Shown in pieces: positions 10,322 to 20,870 of a stretch of DNA of 64,000 nucleotides; within the stretch, counting starts at the first letter, position 1; every line of letters starts with the position of its first letter. Position numbers and translations under genes: made by a program. Source of the stretch: Azolla caroliniana (lineage: Eukaryota > Polypodiophyta); assembly GCA_043228905.1 (NCBI GenBank), contig JBHGNT010000017.1:14508001-14572000 (forward strand), written 5' to 3'. Under the pieces are notes generated by a model. It ran no database searches. It saw only the letters and a program-made list of their open reading frames with translations, and had not been told where the DNA came from.

Positions 10322-12188
10322 GTATCGATAGCTGAATTCTCTTCGAATTCCGTTCTGTTGTAGATAACTATTGAAGCCGGAAAAGTATTTTTTTCCGCCA
10401 TTCAACCGTAGGCACTTGATCTTCTTCTCTGTTTCCCGTTCAACCAAGCTTTGAAGGTTCCAGAAACACTCGAAGACTTCACTATTCCTCTCGATGAGGT
10501 AGATCCACGTGTGCCGGTTGTAGTCATCGATGAAGGAGATGAAATACCGACTCCCGCCAAGACTACGTTTTGTGTCGGTCCCCATACATCCGAATGGATT
10601 AGGTCGAGCTTGTTATGGCTCCGGTTTCATTTGGTGGGGAATGGAAATGGAACTTGGTGTTGCTTCCCGAGTTGGCAAGCTTCACAAATTTCGGCTTTCC
10701 GGACGCTAAATTTCAGCAAATTGAAAACAACTTGTTTCGATTTAGGTCCTGAAGCCTCCGGTAATTGACGTGACCGATCCGCTTATGCCAGAGATTGATG
10801 TCTGATTCAATCTTCTATCCTTTGGCAAACATGGGGGTGCCGACGTCATTAGTGTTGAGGATGAACATCCTCCCTTCTTTGGGCCCTTGTGCAATTATCC
10901 GGCCTTCTTCCTCGATGAAGCACTCGAGGTGCGTAAACCGCACCTGCATTCCCCGGTCGACGATTTGTTTGATCGATACCAGGTTCTTTGTGATAGTCGG
11001 AACGTGTAGTACGTTCATCAGCTTCCCCTTTTGTCTGAAATGGCTTAAAGGGACTTCTCCGACATGCACAATCGGGTGAGGGGTGTCGTCTCCGGTTTCG
11101 ACAATCCTCGGTTGTTCCGGGTTCTCCGAAAAAGAGAACCACTCTTCATGGCTCGTCATGTGCTTGGACGCTCTGGAATCAACGTACCATATTTCTTCTG
11201 ATTTGGAAGTAGTCTCCTTGATCAGGTTTGCCTTGTGTCTCATCATGAAGGCTGACCCTTTCCTGGCCTTCTTGGTTCTGGATCCTTCTAATCCTTCTGC
11301 ATAGTGCGAGCTTTGCCGGTTTTGCCGGATTCGGATTTGTCCGAATCGGCGCGCTTCTTCTGGCACTCGCTTTCCATGTGGCCTTTCTTGCCATAGTACC
11401 AGCATTCCGTGTTGGCCTTTTGTTACCAGTTCCTAGTGCTTGTTTGACTCCCCCTACTTGTGGAGGGTCCGGAACTACTGTCGGCACTATCTCTGTGCCT
11501 TCTGTCCTGCTCTTGCCGAACGCCTCCATTGCGTGCCAACCCACCTCATCCTCCACGTCCACGGGGCCAATCCAACTACGTGTACAACATCCGACTGTCC
11601 GATTGAGTGGTCCTCAACCCACTCGTGTGGTCTTCTTTGACCATCAACATTGATTGTAAGCCGAAGAAGGACAATGGCTTCTCTTGAGTGCAGATCGTTG
11701 TTCGGATTGGCCCGTACCTTTGCACTAGACCATCGAGGCAGATTTGTACCATCTCGTCTTTGTCCACCGTCACGTTCATGGACCGAGTGCATCAGAAATC
11801 TCCTTTATATTGGTGTGTAATCTGTAACCGACATGTCTCTTTGCCGAATGTTGTTCAGCTCTTGTCAGAGCTGCAACTTATGGGTTGTGGTACTTGCGGC
11901 GAAAATCTTCAGATTTCCCCAGGCATCCTTCGGCGTTTTTGCATCCTTTATGTAGCCAAGCATCTGGTCGTGCACACAAGACGCGAGGCAGTACAATACT
12001 CAGGTCGGTCCTTGCTCCCATACTGGGAAGTCCTCGTGTGCCGGCTCCGGCGCTACCTCGTTCGTTCCTTCCACGAAGCTCCAATATCCATGCCCCAATA
12101 GGTATTGGTGCATCTTGTATGACTAGGACGCGTAGTTGCTCCGGTCGAGCTTCTCTGTTGGAAGTGAACTCTCCATTCCTTTGTCCAT
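10322..12188 (-). pseudogene. B-like copia fragment F: gag, protease, N-terminal integrase
   Basis: Minus-strand gag starts at the ATG at 12188 (MDKGMESSLPTEKLDRSN). Pieces of gag, a damaged knuckle (CWYYGKKGH), the protease (YVDSRASKHMTSHEEWF) and the integrase (SLGGSRYFISFIDDYNRHTW) follow in several frames with stops. It breaks off inside the integrase at 10322 against the A1 LTR. No primer site or LTR is seen upstream of the gag start, so both ends are lost. The closest relative in this window is B3. Confidence 0.85.
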
Positions 12189-12707
12189 ATCTTCTCTATG
12201 TTTGTTGTTATCGGTGTCGTGATGTGGCGTGCTCGAGAGTGGGAAAAACCGGCGAAAGGGGGGGGGTCAAAAATGTGCATGTGCAATGTGTGTACACACA
12301 AAAGCGATTAATTGTGCATATGCAAAATAAAAAGGAAAAGAAAGGGTGAAAAGGTATAGAAGCTTGTGCAAAAAGTAAGAGAGAGGAGAGATAAAAGGTA
12401 GAGGGGAGACAGGCTATAAATTTATAGAGATAGAATTATATATTATATAAGAGAGAGTTAGTGGGCTAGTGGATAGTCACATTGACTACTAGCTAGAGGT
12501 ACACGGTTTGAACTTGGACTTACAGTGCAACGTGATTTAAGGAATTTTATTCCTTTTTCATTGAAGACAAATTTGGCGACCTCCCCTTCTTTTTTTTCCT
12601 ATAAAAGGAGGTCGAGGGGGCCTCATTCGGGAGGACGTTTTGGGAGGAGGAGACTATCGCCAATTTTCTTTTGAAGCTCTTCATCTCCTTATTCACCACT
12701 TCTCTTA
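12189..12707. other. Spacer between F and B1; no gene seen
   Basis: AT- and GA-rich sequence without a credible ORF. It contains a G run near 12260, alternating CA/TG tracts, and at 12572-12615 an inverted repeat (GACCTCC/GGAGGTC) that encloses a pyrimidine run and TATAAAAGG. This could be an old LTR promoter, but no LTR ends were found. Confidence 0.5.
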
Positions 12708-13110
12708 TGTTGAGCGGCAAGCTCAACCGGAGTCGGATCGGCTGAATAAGCCGGAGCCGGTAAGCGAGACGGATCGGGTGAAACGGATCGGTATGACGGT
12801 GAGCAACCGAACCGGCAAGCAGTGGAGGCCGGGTGCAATCCGTAACCGGAAGTCCAATCGGAAGCCTAGTATAGGATAGACTACTAGGTATCTATAGTCT
12901 CGTAGTAAGTGTCAGATGCTCGTGTGAGCATTGAAGTACATGGTACTTCTGTCGGTCCCAAGAGGACTTGTATAAATAGTGCTACTTAGCACAGTGTGTG
13001 TACAAAGTCTTGATATAATTTTGAAATTGTGTTCTGCTCTCTCTCTGTCTCTGTGTGTGTGTGTGTGTGTTGTTCTCTGTTTTACGCTTCCGCAAACACT
13101 TACGTTTACA
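12708..13110 (+). repeat. B1 5' LTR, 403 bp
   Basis: Starts TGTTGAGCGGCAAGCTCAAC, in which GTTGAGC and GCTCAAC form a terminal hairpin, and ends ACGTTTACA. It contains the U3 palindrome at 12934, a TATA box (TTGTATAAATAG) near 12970 and CT/GT microsatellites near 13035-13070. Confidence 0.93.
12934..12950 (+). promoter_or_regulatory. U3 palindrome GAAGTAC-N3-GTACTTC upstream of TATA
   Basis: Perfect 7-bp arms about 20-25 bp upstream of the LTR TATA box. The same arms with a different loop occur at 18456-18472 (B1 3' LTR), 45624-45642 (B2 3' LTR) and 46260-46276 (B3 3' LTR). The B2 5' LTR copy at 40567-40585 has one mismatch. Confidence 0.5.
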
Positions 13111-13128
13111 TGGTATCAGAGCGCGAGG
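13111..13128 (+). other. B1 primer-binding site (initiator Met tRNA)
   Basis: TGGTATCAGAGC lies directly after the LTR and is complementary to the 3' end of plant initiator tRNA-Met, the usual copia primer. Confidence 0.9.
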
Positions 13129-13204
13129 GTTGAGAACCTCTACTGCAAACATTTACTCTTGAGAAGAAAACCCTAACAGGTCGAAAACAGACACAGTAGA
13201 AGAC

Positions 13205-14167
13205 ATGGATAGAGGCATGGCTACGTCGCTCCCGGTGGAGAAGCTCGACAGGAGCAACTACGCATCCTGGTCTTACAAGATGCACCAGTACCTGCTTGGA
13301 CACGGGTACTGGAGTTATGTCGAAGGAGCGAATGATGCGGCGCCCGACTCTGCACACAAGGACTTCCCGGTATGGGAACAGGCGGCAAGCATGGTGATGT
13401 ACTGCTTCGCGTCCAGTGTCGGCGATCAGCTGCTCAGCCACATCCGTGATGCCAAGACACCGAAGGATGCTTGGGGGAACCTAAAAAAGGTTTTCGCCGC
13501 AAGCACCACTGCCCGGAAGCTGCAACTCAGACATGAGTTGAGCAATGTTCGACAGAAGAACATGTCCGTGGCAGACTACACGAGCCGGATAAAGGAGATC
13601 TGCGACTCGCTCGCCTCTATCAATGTTACCGTAGAGGAAGACGAGATGGTGCAGGTATGTCTCGGAGGCCTGGCGTCCAAGTTCAAAGCGTTCCGGATTG
13701 TGGTTTGTACAAGGGAGAATACCCCCTCATTCTTTGACTTACAGTCGATGCTCCTTGTAGAGGAGAACCACGCCGGTGCATCTACCAGTGCATCCCCGGA
13801 TAGCCGAATGTTGTACACGGGAACGGATCGGTTCCGTGGGCGTGGTGGAAGAGGTGGGTCGGCACGCAATGGAGGCGGCCGGCAAGAGCAAGAACGAAGG
13901 CACTATGAGCGTGCCGACAGCAGTTCCGGGACTTCCACAAGCAGGGGGAGTCAAGGCGGTGCCGGAGGCCGGCAAGACAAATCCGCTACGGAATGTTGGT
14001 ACTGTGGAAAAAAGGCCACACGGAAAGCGAGTGCTGGAGAAAGCGTGCCGATTCGGACAAATCCGGATCCGGCAAGACCGGTAAGGATGGCCGACAAAAC
14101 TCGCACTACGCAAACGGATCAGGAGGATCCGGAACCGGAAAGGCCGGTAATGGGCCAGCCTTGGTGA
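13205..14167 (+). pseudogene. B1 gag (frameshifted in the zinc knuckle)
   Basis: Starts MDRGMATSLPVEKLDRSNYASW. The UBN2-type copia Gag core (VWEQAASMVMYCFASSV ... KLQLRHELSNVRQKNMSV) is intact to about residue 190, and a Gly/Arg-rich linker follows. The knuckle begins CWYCGKK and then leaves the frame. Other copies (B2, B3) have one more base in the A run here, so a 1-base deletion is the likely cause. The run reads A AAA AAG in the gag frame. The ORF ends in out-of-frame codons at 14167. Confidence 0.88.
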
Positions 14168-16512
14168 TGAATCACAAGGCAAACTCAATGAAGAAGACCA
14201 CTTCCAAAATGGAGGAAGTGTGGTATGTTGATTCCGGCGCGTCGAACCACATGACGAGCCACAAAGAGTGGTTCTCCTTTCTGGAGAAACCGGATCAACC
14301 AGGAGTAGTCGAAACCGGAGACGACACTCCTCACCCAATCGTGCACGTAGGAGAAGTCCCTCTAAGCCACGTCGGACAAAAAGGGAAGCTGATGAACGTA
14401 TTACACGTTCCGACAATCACGAAGAACTTGGTGTCCGTCGGTCAGATTGTCGACCAGGGGATGCAGGTGCGGTTTACGCACCTCGGGTGCTTCATTGAGG
14501 ATGAGGGCGAAGTCATTGCGCAGAGACGGGAGGATGTTTATCCTCAACACTAATGACTTTGGCACCGCTCTGTTCGCGAAACGACAGAAGGTCGAGTCGG
14601 ACATCGACCTGTGGCACAAGCGGATAGGCCACGTCAACTACCGGAGGCTTCAAGACCTGCAAACGAAACAAGTCGTTTTCGGTTTGCCGAAGTTCAGCGG
14701 CCGGAGAGCCGAAATTTGTGAAGCCTGCCAACTTGGGAAGCAACACCGGCTTCCATTCCCCACCGAACGGAACCGAAGCCGTAACAAGCTCGATCTCATC
14801 CATTCGGATGTGTGGGGACCGGCACAAAGTGTAAGCCTTGGCGGGAGCCGATACTTCGTCTCCTTCATCGACGACTATACTCGACATACTTGGATCTACC
14901 TCATTGAGCGGAAGAGCGAAGTCTTCGACTATTTCCGGAGCCTCCAGAAGATGGTGGAACGGGAATCGGAGAGGAAGATCAAATGCCTTCGGTTGGATGG
15001 CGGAAAGGAATATTTTTCCGGCCAATTCACTAGTTATCTGCAGCAGAAGGGAATTCGGCGAGAGTTCAGCTGCAGATACACACCGGAGCAAAATGGTGTG
15101 GCCGAAAGGAAGAACCGGACACTCGTCAAAGCGGCAAGGACAATGCTGGAGGAGAAGAGCATGCCCCGGTTCTACTGGGCGGAGGCGGTCCGGACGGCCA
15201 TCTACATACAAAACCGCATTGGTGACAAGGTGTCAACTCATGAGCTGTATTTCGGGCGCAAGCCGAACTTAAGACACCTTCGGATATTCGGCAGCATAGC
15301 GTATGTGCATGTGCCGGATCAGAAGCGGAGAAAGCTGGATGCAAAATCGGAAAAATGCATCCTAGTCGGCTATGCTCAAGAGCAAAAGGGGTATAAGTGC
15401 TATAACCCCCGGACGAAGGAAGTCCGAGTTAGTCGGGATGTCGAGTTCGATGAATCGGCATCCTGGTACTCCGTACCGACTCCGACTTCCGATCCCGACC
15501 CAATGTCGGAAGATCAGGCCAGTGAGCCTGAATCAGCCCTGGCAGAGGATGATGAAGCCGGGACTCAAGATGAGAGCCGGAATCGTTACGGTTGAGTGGA
15601 CCGAACGAGCGACTGAGTCGGTTAGACCGGTCAGATGAAGAGACGGCAAGTGGTGGAGACTCTGTCGTGCTCTCCCCACGCAAGGAACCGAGGAAACAGT
15701 TCACGCGCAAAGAGAAGGGGAAGAGGAAGATGCCGGAATTCGAAACCGGCAACGATGAGTCGGATCGGTGCGTATCCGACTCCGGAAAGGAGAAAGGCGG
15801 ATCTTCGGCAACGAAGACCGAACTGGCCAAGAAGGGCCTCAAATCAGGTGACGGTGCGTTGCGCCGATCAACCCGCCAGAAGGATCCCGTCATGCGGTAC
15901 GGGTACAATGAATACATGGCGCATCATTATGCGTACATGACTAAGTTGACAGAAGTGCGTGAGCCGGAGAGCTACGCAGAAGCGGCAAAGGACGCAAATT
16001 GGCGTGCCGCTATGGACGAAGAAATGCGGGCACTCGATGCCAACGAAACTTGGGACCTAGTTGATCCTCCCCGTCACTGTAAACCGATCGGATGCAAGTG
16101 GGTGTACAAGGTCAAGTACAACGCTGACGGTTCTGTTAACCGGTACAAAGCCCGGTTAGTGGCAAAGGGATACGCGCAGACCCACGGAATCGACTATGAC
16201 GAGACCTTCGCTCCTGTGGCGAAGATGACGACGGTTCGTGTGGTACTGGCGGTTGCTGCGGCAAGGGGGTGGCGTCTTCACCAGATGGATGTGAAGAACG
16301 CCTTCCTTCAAGGAAAGCTTGAAGAAGAAGTCTTTATGACTCAGCCCCCCGGATTTCAATCGGAGATGAACAAGTCGGCGGTATGCCGACTGAAGAAGTC
16401 GCTTTACGGCTTGAAGCAAGCCCCCCGAGCTTGGAACGCGAAGATCACGCACCGGTTGCGTAAGCTGGGGTTTGCTGTCTCTAAGTCAGACTCTTCGTTG
16501 TTCATCTGGTAA
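14001..16512 (+). pseudogene. B1 protease-integrase-RT N-terminal half
   Basis: Rest of the knuckle (KGHTESECW), protease YVDSGASNHMTSHKEWF, and GAG_pre-integrase LWHKRIGHVNYRRLQ. The integrase has CEACQLGKQHRLPF, HSDVWGPAQSVSLGG, DGGKEYFSGQF and EQNGVAERKNRT. An acidic linker and RT follow, with [15 protein letters not shown] and [16 protein letters not shown]. Breaks: an 8-base deletion near 14520 between CA repeats, a small indel near 15590, and TAA at 16510-16512 where B2 has AAA. Confidence 0.88.
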
Positions 16513-17642
16513 GGCTCTGACGGTCCGGTATGTATACTCTTGTATGTGGATGATTTAGTCATCACCGGATCGGGTCTTCCCGAAATCAACCGCGTCAAGT
16601 CCCAGTTGTCGGACGCATTCGAAATGAAGGACCTGGGGGACCTTCATTATTTTCTTGGGATCGAAGTGATCCGGACTCCTGACGGCATATTGCTCTCACA
16701 ACGACATTACGTGTTGAATATGCTGTATAAGTTCGGCATGACGGATTGCCGACCTGTCTCCACACCCCAGGACCGGAACCAGAAGCTCCGTCCCAACTCC
16801 GGACCGGCCTGCAATGAGAAACGGTTCCGATAGGTTGTCGGAAGCCTGATCTACTTAACCATCACCCGACCCGACATCAGCTATCCGGTCGGCATGGTAA
16901 GTCAGTTCATGCAGAACCGACCGTGGAGCACCTTCAGTGCGCGCAACGAATATTACGGTATGTCAGCAGCACTAAGGACCGGGGACTGTTATACCAACGA
17001 GGTATACCCGAAGAGCTTGTCGGTTACACAGATGCTGACTGGGCCGGTGATGCGTCTGATCGCCGCTCCACTTCCGGATACATGTTCTCCATAGGTAGCG
17101 GGGACGTTCCGTGGAGCAGCAAGAAGCAGCCCACAATGGCTTTGTCAAGCACTGAGGCTGAGTACCGGGCCGCTACCGTTGCCACTTGTGAAGCCATCTG
17201 GCTTCGGCGACTGCTGCGAGACTTGCGGATCGAGGTACCGACCCCGATCCCGATTTACTGCGATAACATGAGCAGCCTGCAGCTCACCAGGAACCCTGTG
17301 TTCCATGCTCGCACAAAGCACATCGAGGTGCACTACCACTTCGTGCGTGAGCGGGTCCTGAGCGCTGAAGTTGACCTACGGTATGTTCATATGGATCGGC
17401 AAGTTGCCGACATCTTCACCAAGCCGCTCGGATCGGACAAGTTGCAGCACTTTACCGACATGCTTAGTATTCAGCATCTCGACGTGCCGCACTTGAGGGG
17501 GAGAAGCAAGGGCAAAGTCTCTACCGAAACGGGCAAAGGCCAAAAAACTGTTGAACCCGTCGGTAAGAGGAGAGCCGGAAGAAGAGGAGACAAGAAGATG
17601 AAGGAAGTCGAGTCGACGAAGGGAGTCGACACATCCGAATAG
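16513..17642 (+). pseudogene. B1 RT C-terminal half and RNase H
   Basis: The RT active site is ILLYVDDLVITG. A TAG occurs at 16831-16833, where the family has CAG, and a one-base deletion near 16913 shifts the frame. RNase H is then open from 16923: [40 protein letters not shown] and ADIFTKPLG. At 17490 it passes through PHLRGR, which is encoded by a polypurine tract-like TTGAGGGGGAG, and the frame then stays open into the tail. Confidence 0.88.
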
Positions 17643-18236
17643 GTCGGAGCAAGCGGTTGTGAAGAAGAGTTGTGCACTCAGGAAGAGAAGTGCATGTTGT
17701 GCGGAGGTCATCACGACGGTACTGACCATGATGCGGAGTCGAATGAAGAATTCGATTTCGGTTCACCGGCTGAAGAAGTTGAGGGAAGCATGGAGAAGGC
17801 CAAGACTCAGAAGTGGTCCGATGTGGTGAGAGGCCTGAAGCCGGAAGTCGAATCGGAATGTACCGATTCAGACAAGAGTTGGAACGAGTCGGAGACAGCT
17901 GACTCGTATCAACAGATGGATCCGGATGAGTCGGATCGACTGAAGGCCAAGGGGACACGGACACAGCGGAAGTCGATGCCATCGTGGGAGAACTGACGGA
18001 TCAGCAAGCGCCGGAGTCACAATAACGTGAGTGCTGAGATGGGCCTATTGAGCAGACATGCCGACCGAGAGGGTCGAGGCGCGCAGAACCAAAGGGGTCG
18101 CGGCAAACGGGACCGGACCGGACGAGGAGCGCGAGCAAGGCGGAGTGACGCCAGGAGAAGTCGGTTGGAAGAACCGACTGTCACAGAGGTCAACACTACG
18201 ACCCCACCTCAGGTTGACCTTGAGGGGGAGTGTTGA
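17643..18236 (+). pseudogene. B1 C-terminal pol extension between two polypurine tracts
   Basis: This stretch is in the same frame as RNase H and is interrupted by only two stops (TAG 17640-17642, TGA 17994-17996) before it ends with QVDLEGEC, the last codons of which lie in the LTR. It holds a Cys/His cluster (CMLCGGHHDGTDH), the segment KAKTQKWSDVVRGL, which recurs in B3 as KAKTQTWFDVVKGL, an acidic part (CTDSDKSWNESE), and an Arg-rich end (GRGARARRSDARRSR) shared with B2. No known domain is recognised. The Arg-rich part suggests nucleic-acid binding; that is inference. Confidence 0.65.
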
Positions 18237-18557
18237 GCAGCAAGCTCAACTAGAGCCGGATCGGCTGAATAAGCCGGAGCCGGTAAGCGAGACAGATCGA
18301 GCGAAACGGATCGGTATGACGGTGAGCAACCGAACCAGCAAGCAGTGGAGGCCGGGTGCAATCCGTAACCGGAAGTCCAATCGGAAGCCTAGTATAGGAT
18401 AGACTACTAGGTAGCTATAGTCTCGTAGTAAGTGTCAGATGCTCATGTGAGCATTGAAGTACATGGTACTTCTGTCAGTCCCAAGAGGACTTGTATAAAT
18501 AGTGCTACTTAGCACAGTGTGTGTACAGAGTCTTGATATAATTTTGAAATTGTGTTC

Positions 18558-18594
<37 letters not shown>

Positions 18595-18633
18595 GTTCTC
18601 TGTTTTACGCTTCCGCAAACACTTACGTTTACA
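18231..18633 (+). repeat. B1 3' LTR, 403 bp
   Basis: Starts TGTTGAGCAGCAAGCTCAAC directly after AGGGGGAG and ends ACGTTTACA. It has the same length as the 5' LTR, carries the same U3 palindrome at 18456 and TATA box, and has a long TG microsatellite at 18565-18592. Confidence 0.93.
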
Positions 18634-19779
18634 TTCATCTTATACCCCTTCATCCCCCCATCGCCATGTGTTCATCTTCTTCGCGTCGGCACTTGAGGTG
18701 CTCGTGAGCCCAAGCTTCGTTGGTTCGACGTTGCTCCGCCCCGTTCGTCATTTCGAGCCCGTGTGCTCGTTGTTCGGGTGGTCGTGGTTCGTTGGGATTG
18801 GCATTTTGGTGGTGCTCGTGTGTTCATCTTCGCCGTGTTCGGATTTGCTTTTGTCTCTAAGGGCATTTAATATTTATGTTTTGATTGAGTTTGTGGTTAA
18901 CTATAAGTTGCCATTGTAAACAAAACCCTATTTTATAAAGGGTCCTCTTGCATTGGAATCGAACACGTATTTATCTCTTTGGTCGATATCATTCGTGTTT
19001 CATTCTCTCCTTCTTTATTTATTCGTGTCTTCCTTGTACGTTCGATTGTCTTGTGACGAGGGGACTGTTCGGGCTTGCCCATGCACCTCTCCTCCTCATA
19101 AAGGCGTACGAGCATTTTGTGCGTGTGTTTGTGTCTTTCTTGTACGTTCGGCCGTCTTGTGACGAGGGGACTGTTCAGGCTTGCCCATGCACCTCTCCTC
19201 CTCATAAAGGCGTACGAGCATTTGTGTGTGTGTTTGTGTCTTCCTTGTACATTCGGCCGTCTTGTGACGAGGGGACCGTTCGGGCTTGTCCATGCACCTC
19301 TCCTCCTCATAAAGGCGTACGAGCATTTGTGCTTGTGTTTTGTGTCTTCCTCATACGTTCGACGTCTTGTGACGAGGGAGCGTTCGGGCGTGCCCATGCA
19401 CCTCCCCTCCTCATAAAGACGTACGGACATTCGTGTTTGTGTTATCGTCCCCTTGTGCGTTCATGTTGCGTGCTCATCTTGCTTGTACCCGTTTGGTCAC
19501 TTGGCTCATGCGGTGATCTCAAAAGATCGACGAGTCGTGATCAACGAGAGCCACCGGCCTCACAAAACAAAGGGCAACGAGACCTTGCTCGGGAAGGGGT
19601 TGGGAAGTAGTATGCATTTCTTCTCTATCCCTTGAGTACTCCCTAGTCCAAGACCCCCGTGGTTCCGCCCAAGTAACACACGTGCACGAAACTTCGTGAC
19701 ACCGGGTTCTAGGGTTCGTCTACGAAAGCAAGTGTTAGTTGCAGAGGTTCACAACCCTTGCACTCTAATACCCTGTCAA
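18634..19779. other. Spacer with minisatellite; no gene seen
   Basis: Outside the tandem array this is mixed sequence with no recognisable domain. ORFs over the array are open on both strands only because they repeat the same stop-free unit, so they are not called as genes. Confidence 0.5.
19025..19445. repeat. Minisatellite, four units of about 105-106 bp
   Basis: Units start at GTGTCTT near 19025, 19131, 19236 and 19342. Each contains GTCTTGTGACGAGGGGAC and CTCCTCATAAAGGCGTACGA. Units differ by single substitutions and by one or two bases in a GTGT run. Confidence 0.85.
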
Positions 19780-20214
19780 TGTTAACGTGGGGAAGCGTTA
19801 GACAAAACTGGATAGCAACAGAGAATAAGATGAAGGTTTTAATGGAGAAGCTTAATACACAAAGAGTATACACAGGAGAGATAGAGAGAGCAGAATGTAA
19901 ACGTATATTCAAAAATAATAAAAACGTATAGAGAGAGCAGAATGTGCTCAGAGAGCACTTTTATACAAGTCCATAAAGGACTGACAGGTACTTCAATATT
20001 CCTACGTGCGACTGACACTAACTACAAGACAATGATTACCTAGTGGTCTAGGCTACTACTAGGCTTCCAGTTTGCGCTCGAATCCGGCTCTCCAATCCAT
20101 CTCCCCGATCCGGATGGTTGTTTTCGGATATCGATCTGGCTCTTGGTTCCGGATACCGATCCGGCTCTGGCTTATTCAGCCGATCCGGATTCGGTTGAGG
20201 TTGCTCGCTCAACA
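19780..20214 (-). repeat. B-like copia LTR with primer site, isolated
   Basis: On the minus strand it starts TGTTGAGCGAGCAACCTC and ends CCCCACGTTAACA. A degenerate primer site (GGTATTAGAGTGCAAGGGTTG) follows at 19756-19779, and the leader resembles that of B1. No gag follows: sequence beyond about 19700 is unrelated. So this is a 5' LTR with a short leader left by truncation. Confidence 0.75.
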
Positions 20215-20870
20215 GATGTGCTATCACTTCGTTGAGGAAATGGGAGCCTTGATCGCTAGTGATCTCGAGCAGACATCCAAACTGTGTGATGACATTTTCG
20301 TATAGGAACTTGGCGGTGCTACGTGCGTCAGCATTAACACAAGCTTTAGCTTACGTCCACTTGGTAGCATAGTTAGTGGAAGTGATTATGTATCGATTGA
20401 GGTTGGAAGTTGGGCTAATTGGGCCGATAAAGTCGATACCCCATTTCTCGAACAATTGCCAAGCCACTACCGCTTTTAACAGATGTTTGAAATGCTAACA
20501 CTCATCACATCAGCGTACATATTCGTATGTGTCTTTGAATAGTGTTGGCCACCATAGGCCGGACTGGAGGATCTTGCGTATGGTGACCTCGTGATTGAAA
20601 TGACTGCTTCCGCTTCCGCAATGAGCTTGTTCGAGGACGATGATGACATCATGCTCCGTTACACACCTCCGAAGTACATCATCGTTGCCTTTGAGCATCG
20701 TGAAGGGGCCACATTTTCTTAACAAGACACGTGTCTGTGCCCGACTTAGTTGTTTTAGGAAGGACACTCCTTCAGTTAAGACAAGAATGATGTCTGATGC
20801 CCATGATGGTACGGTGTCGATCGTGAATAATGCAGCATCTGACGTACACTAGTATTTGGTCACCTTTGAA
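20215..20870 (-). pseudogene. Gypsy E integrase remnant
   Basis: An HHCC zinc finger can be read: H in EQAHCGSGSSHFNHE, then WWPTLFKDTYEYVR and, after a TGA, CDEC. Downstream, KFLYENVITQFGCLLEI and TSDQGSHFLNEVI carry the second catalytic Asp. The frame is broken near 20470-20510. The N-terminal part includes PSWASDIILVLTEG, the usual linker before the integrase. Confidence 0.75.

Larger units (their letters stand above)
12708..18633 (+). mobile_element. Full-length Ty1/copia element B1, 5.9 kb
   Basis: Two 403-bp LTRs flank the primer site, gag, protease, integrase, RT, RNase H, a C-terminal pol extension and a polypurine tract. By eye the LTRs differ by about a dozen transitions, one transversion and a microsatellite. 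The 5-bp left flank TCTTA recurs four bases beyond the right LTR end, so the target duplication is uncertain. At least three frameshifts and several nonsense codons make the copy inactive. Confidence 0.93.

Noticed and set aside
18933-19610. ORFs of 165 (minus) and 220 (plus) codons over the minisatellite
   Set aside because: Both strands are open because one stop-free unit is repeated; units of 105 and 106 bp do not keep a constant protein repeat.
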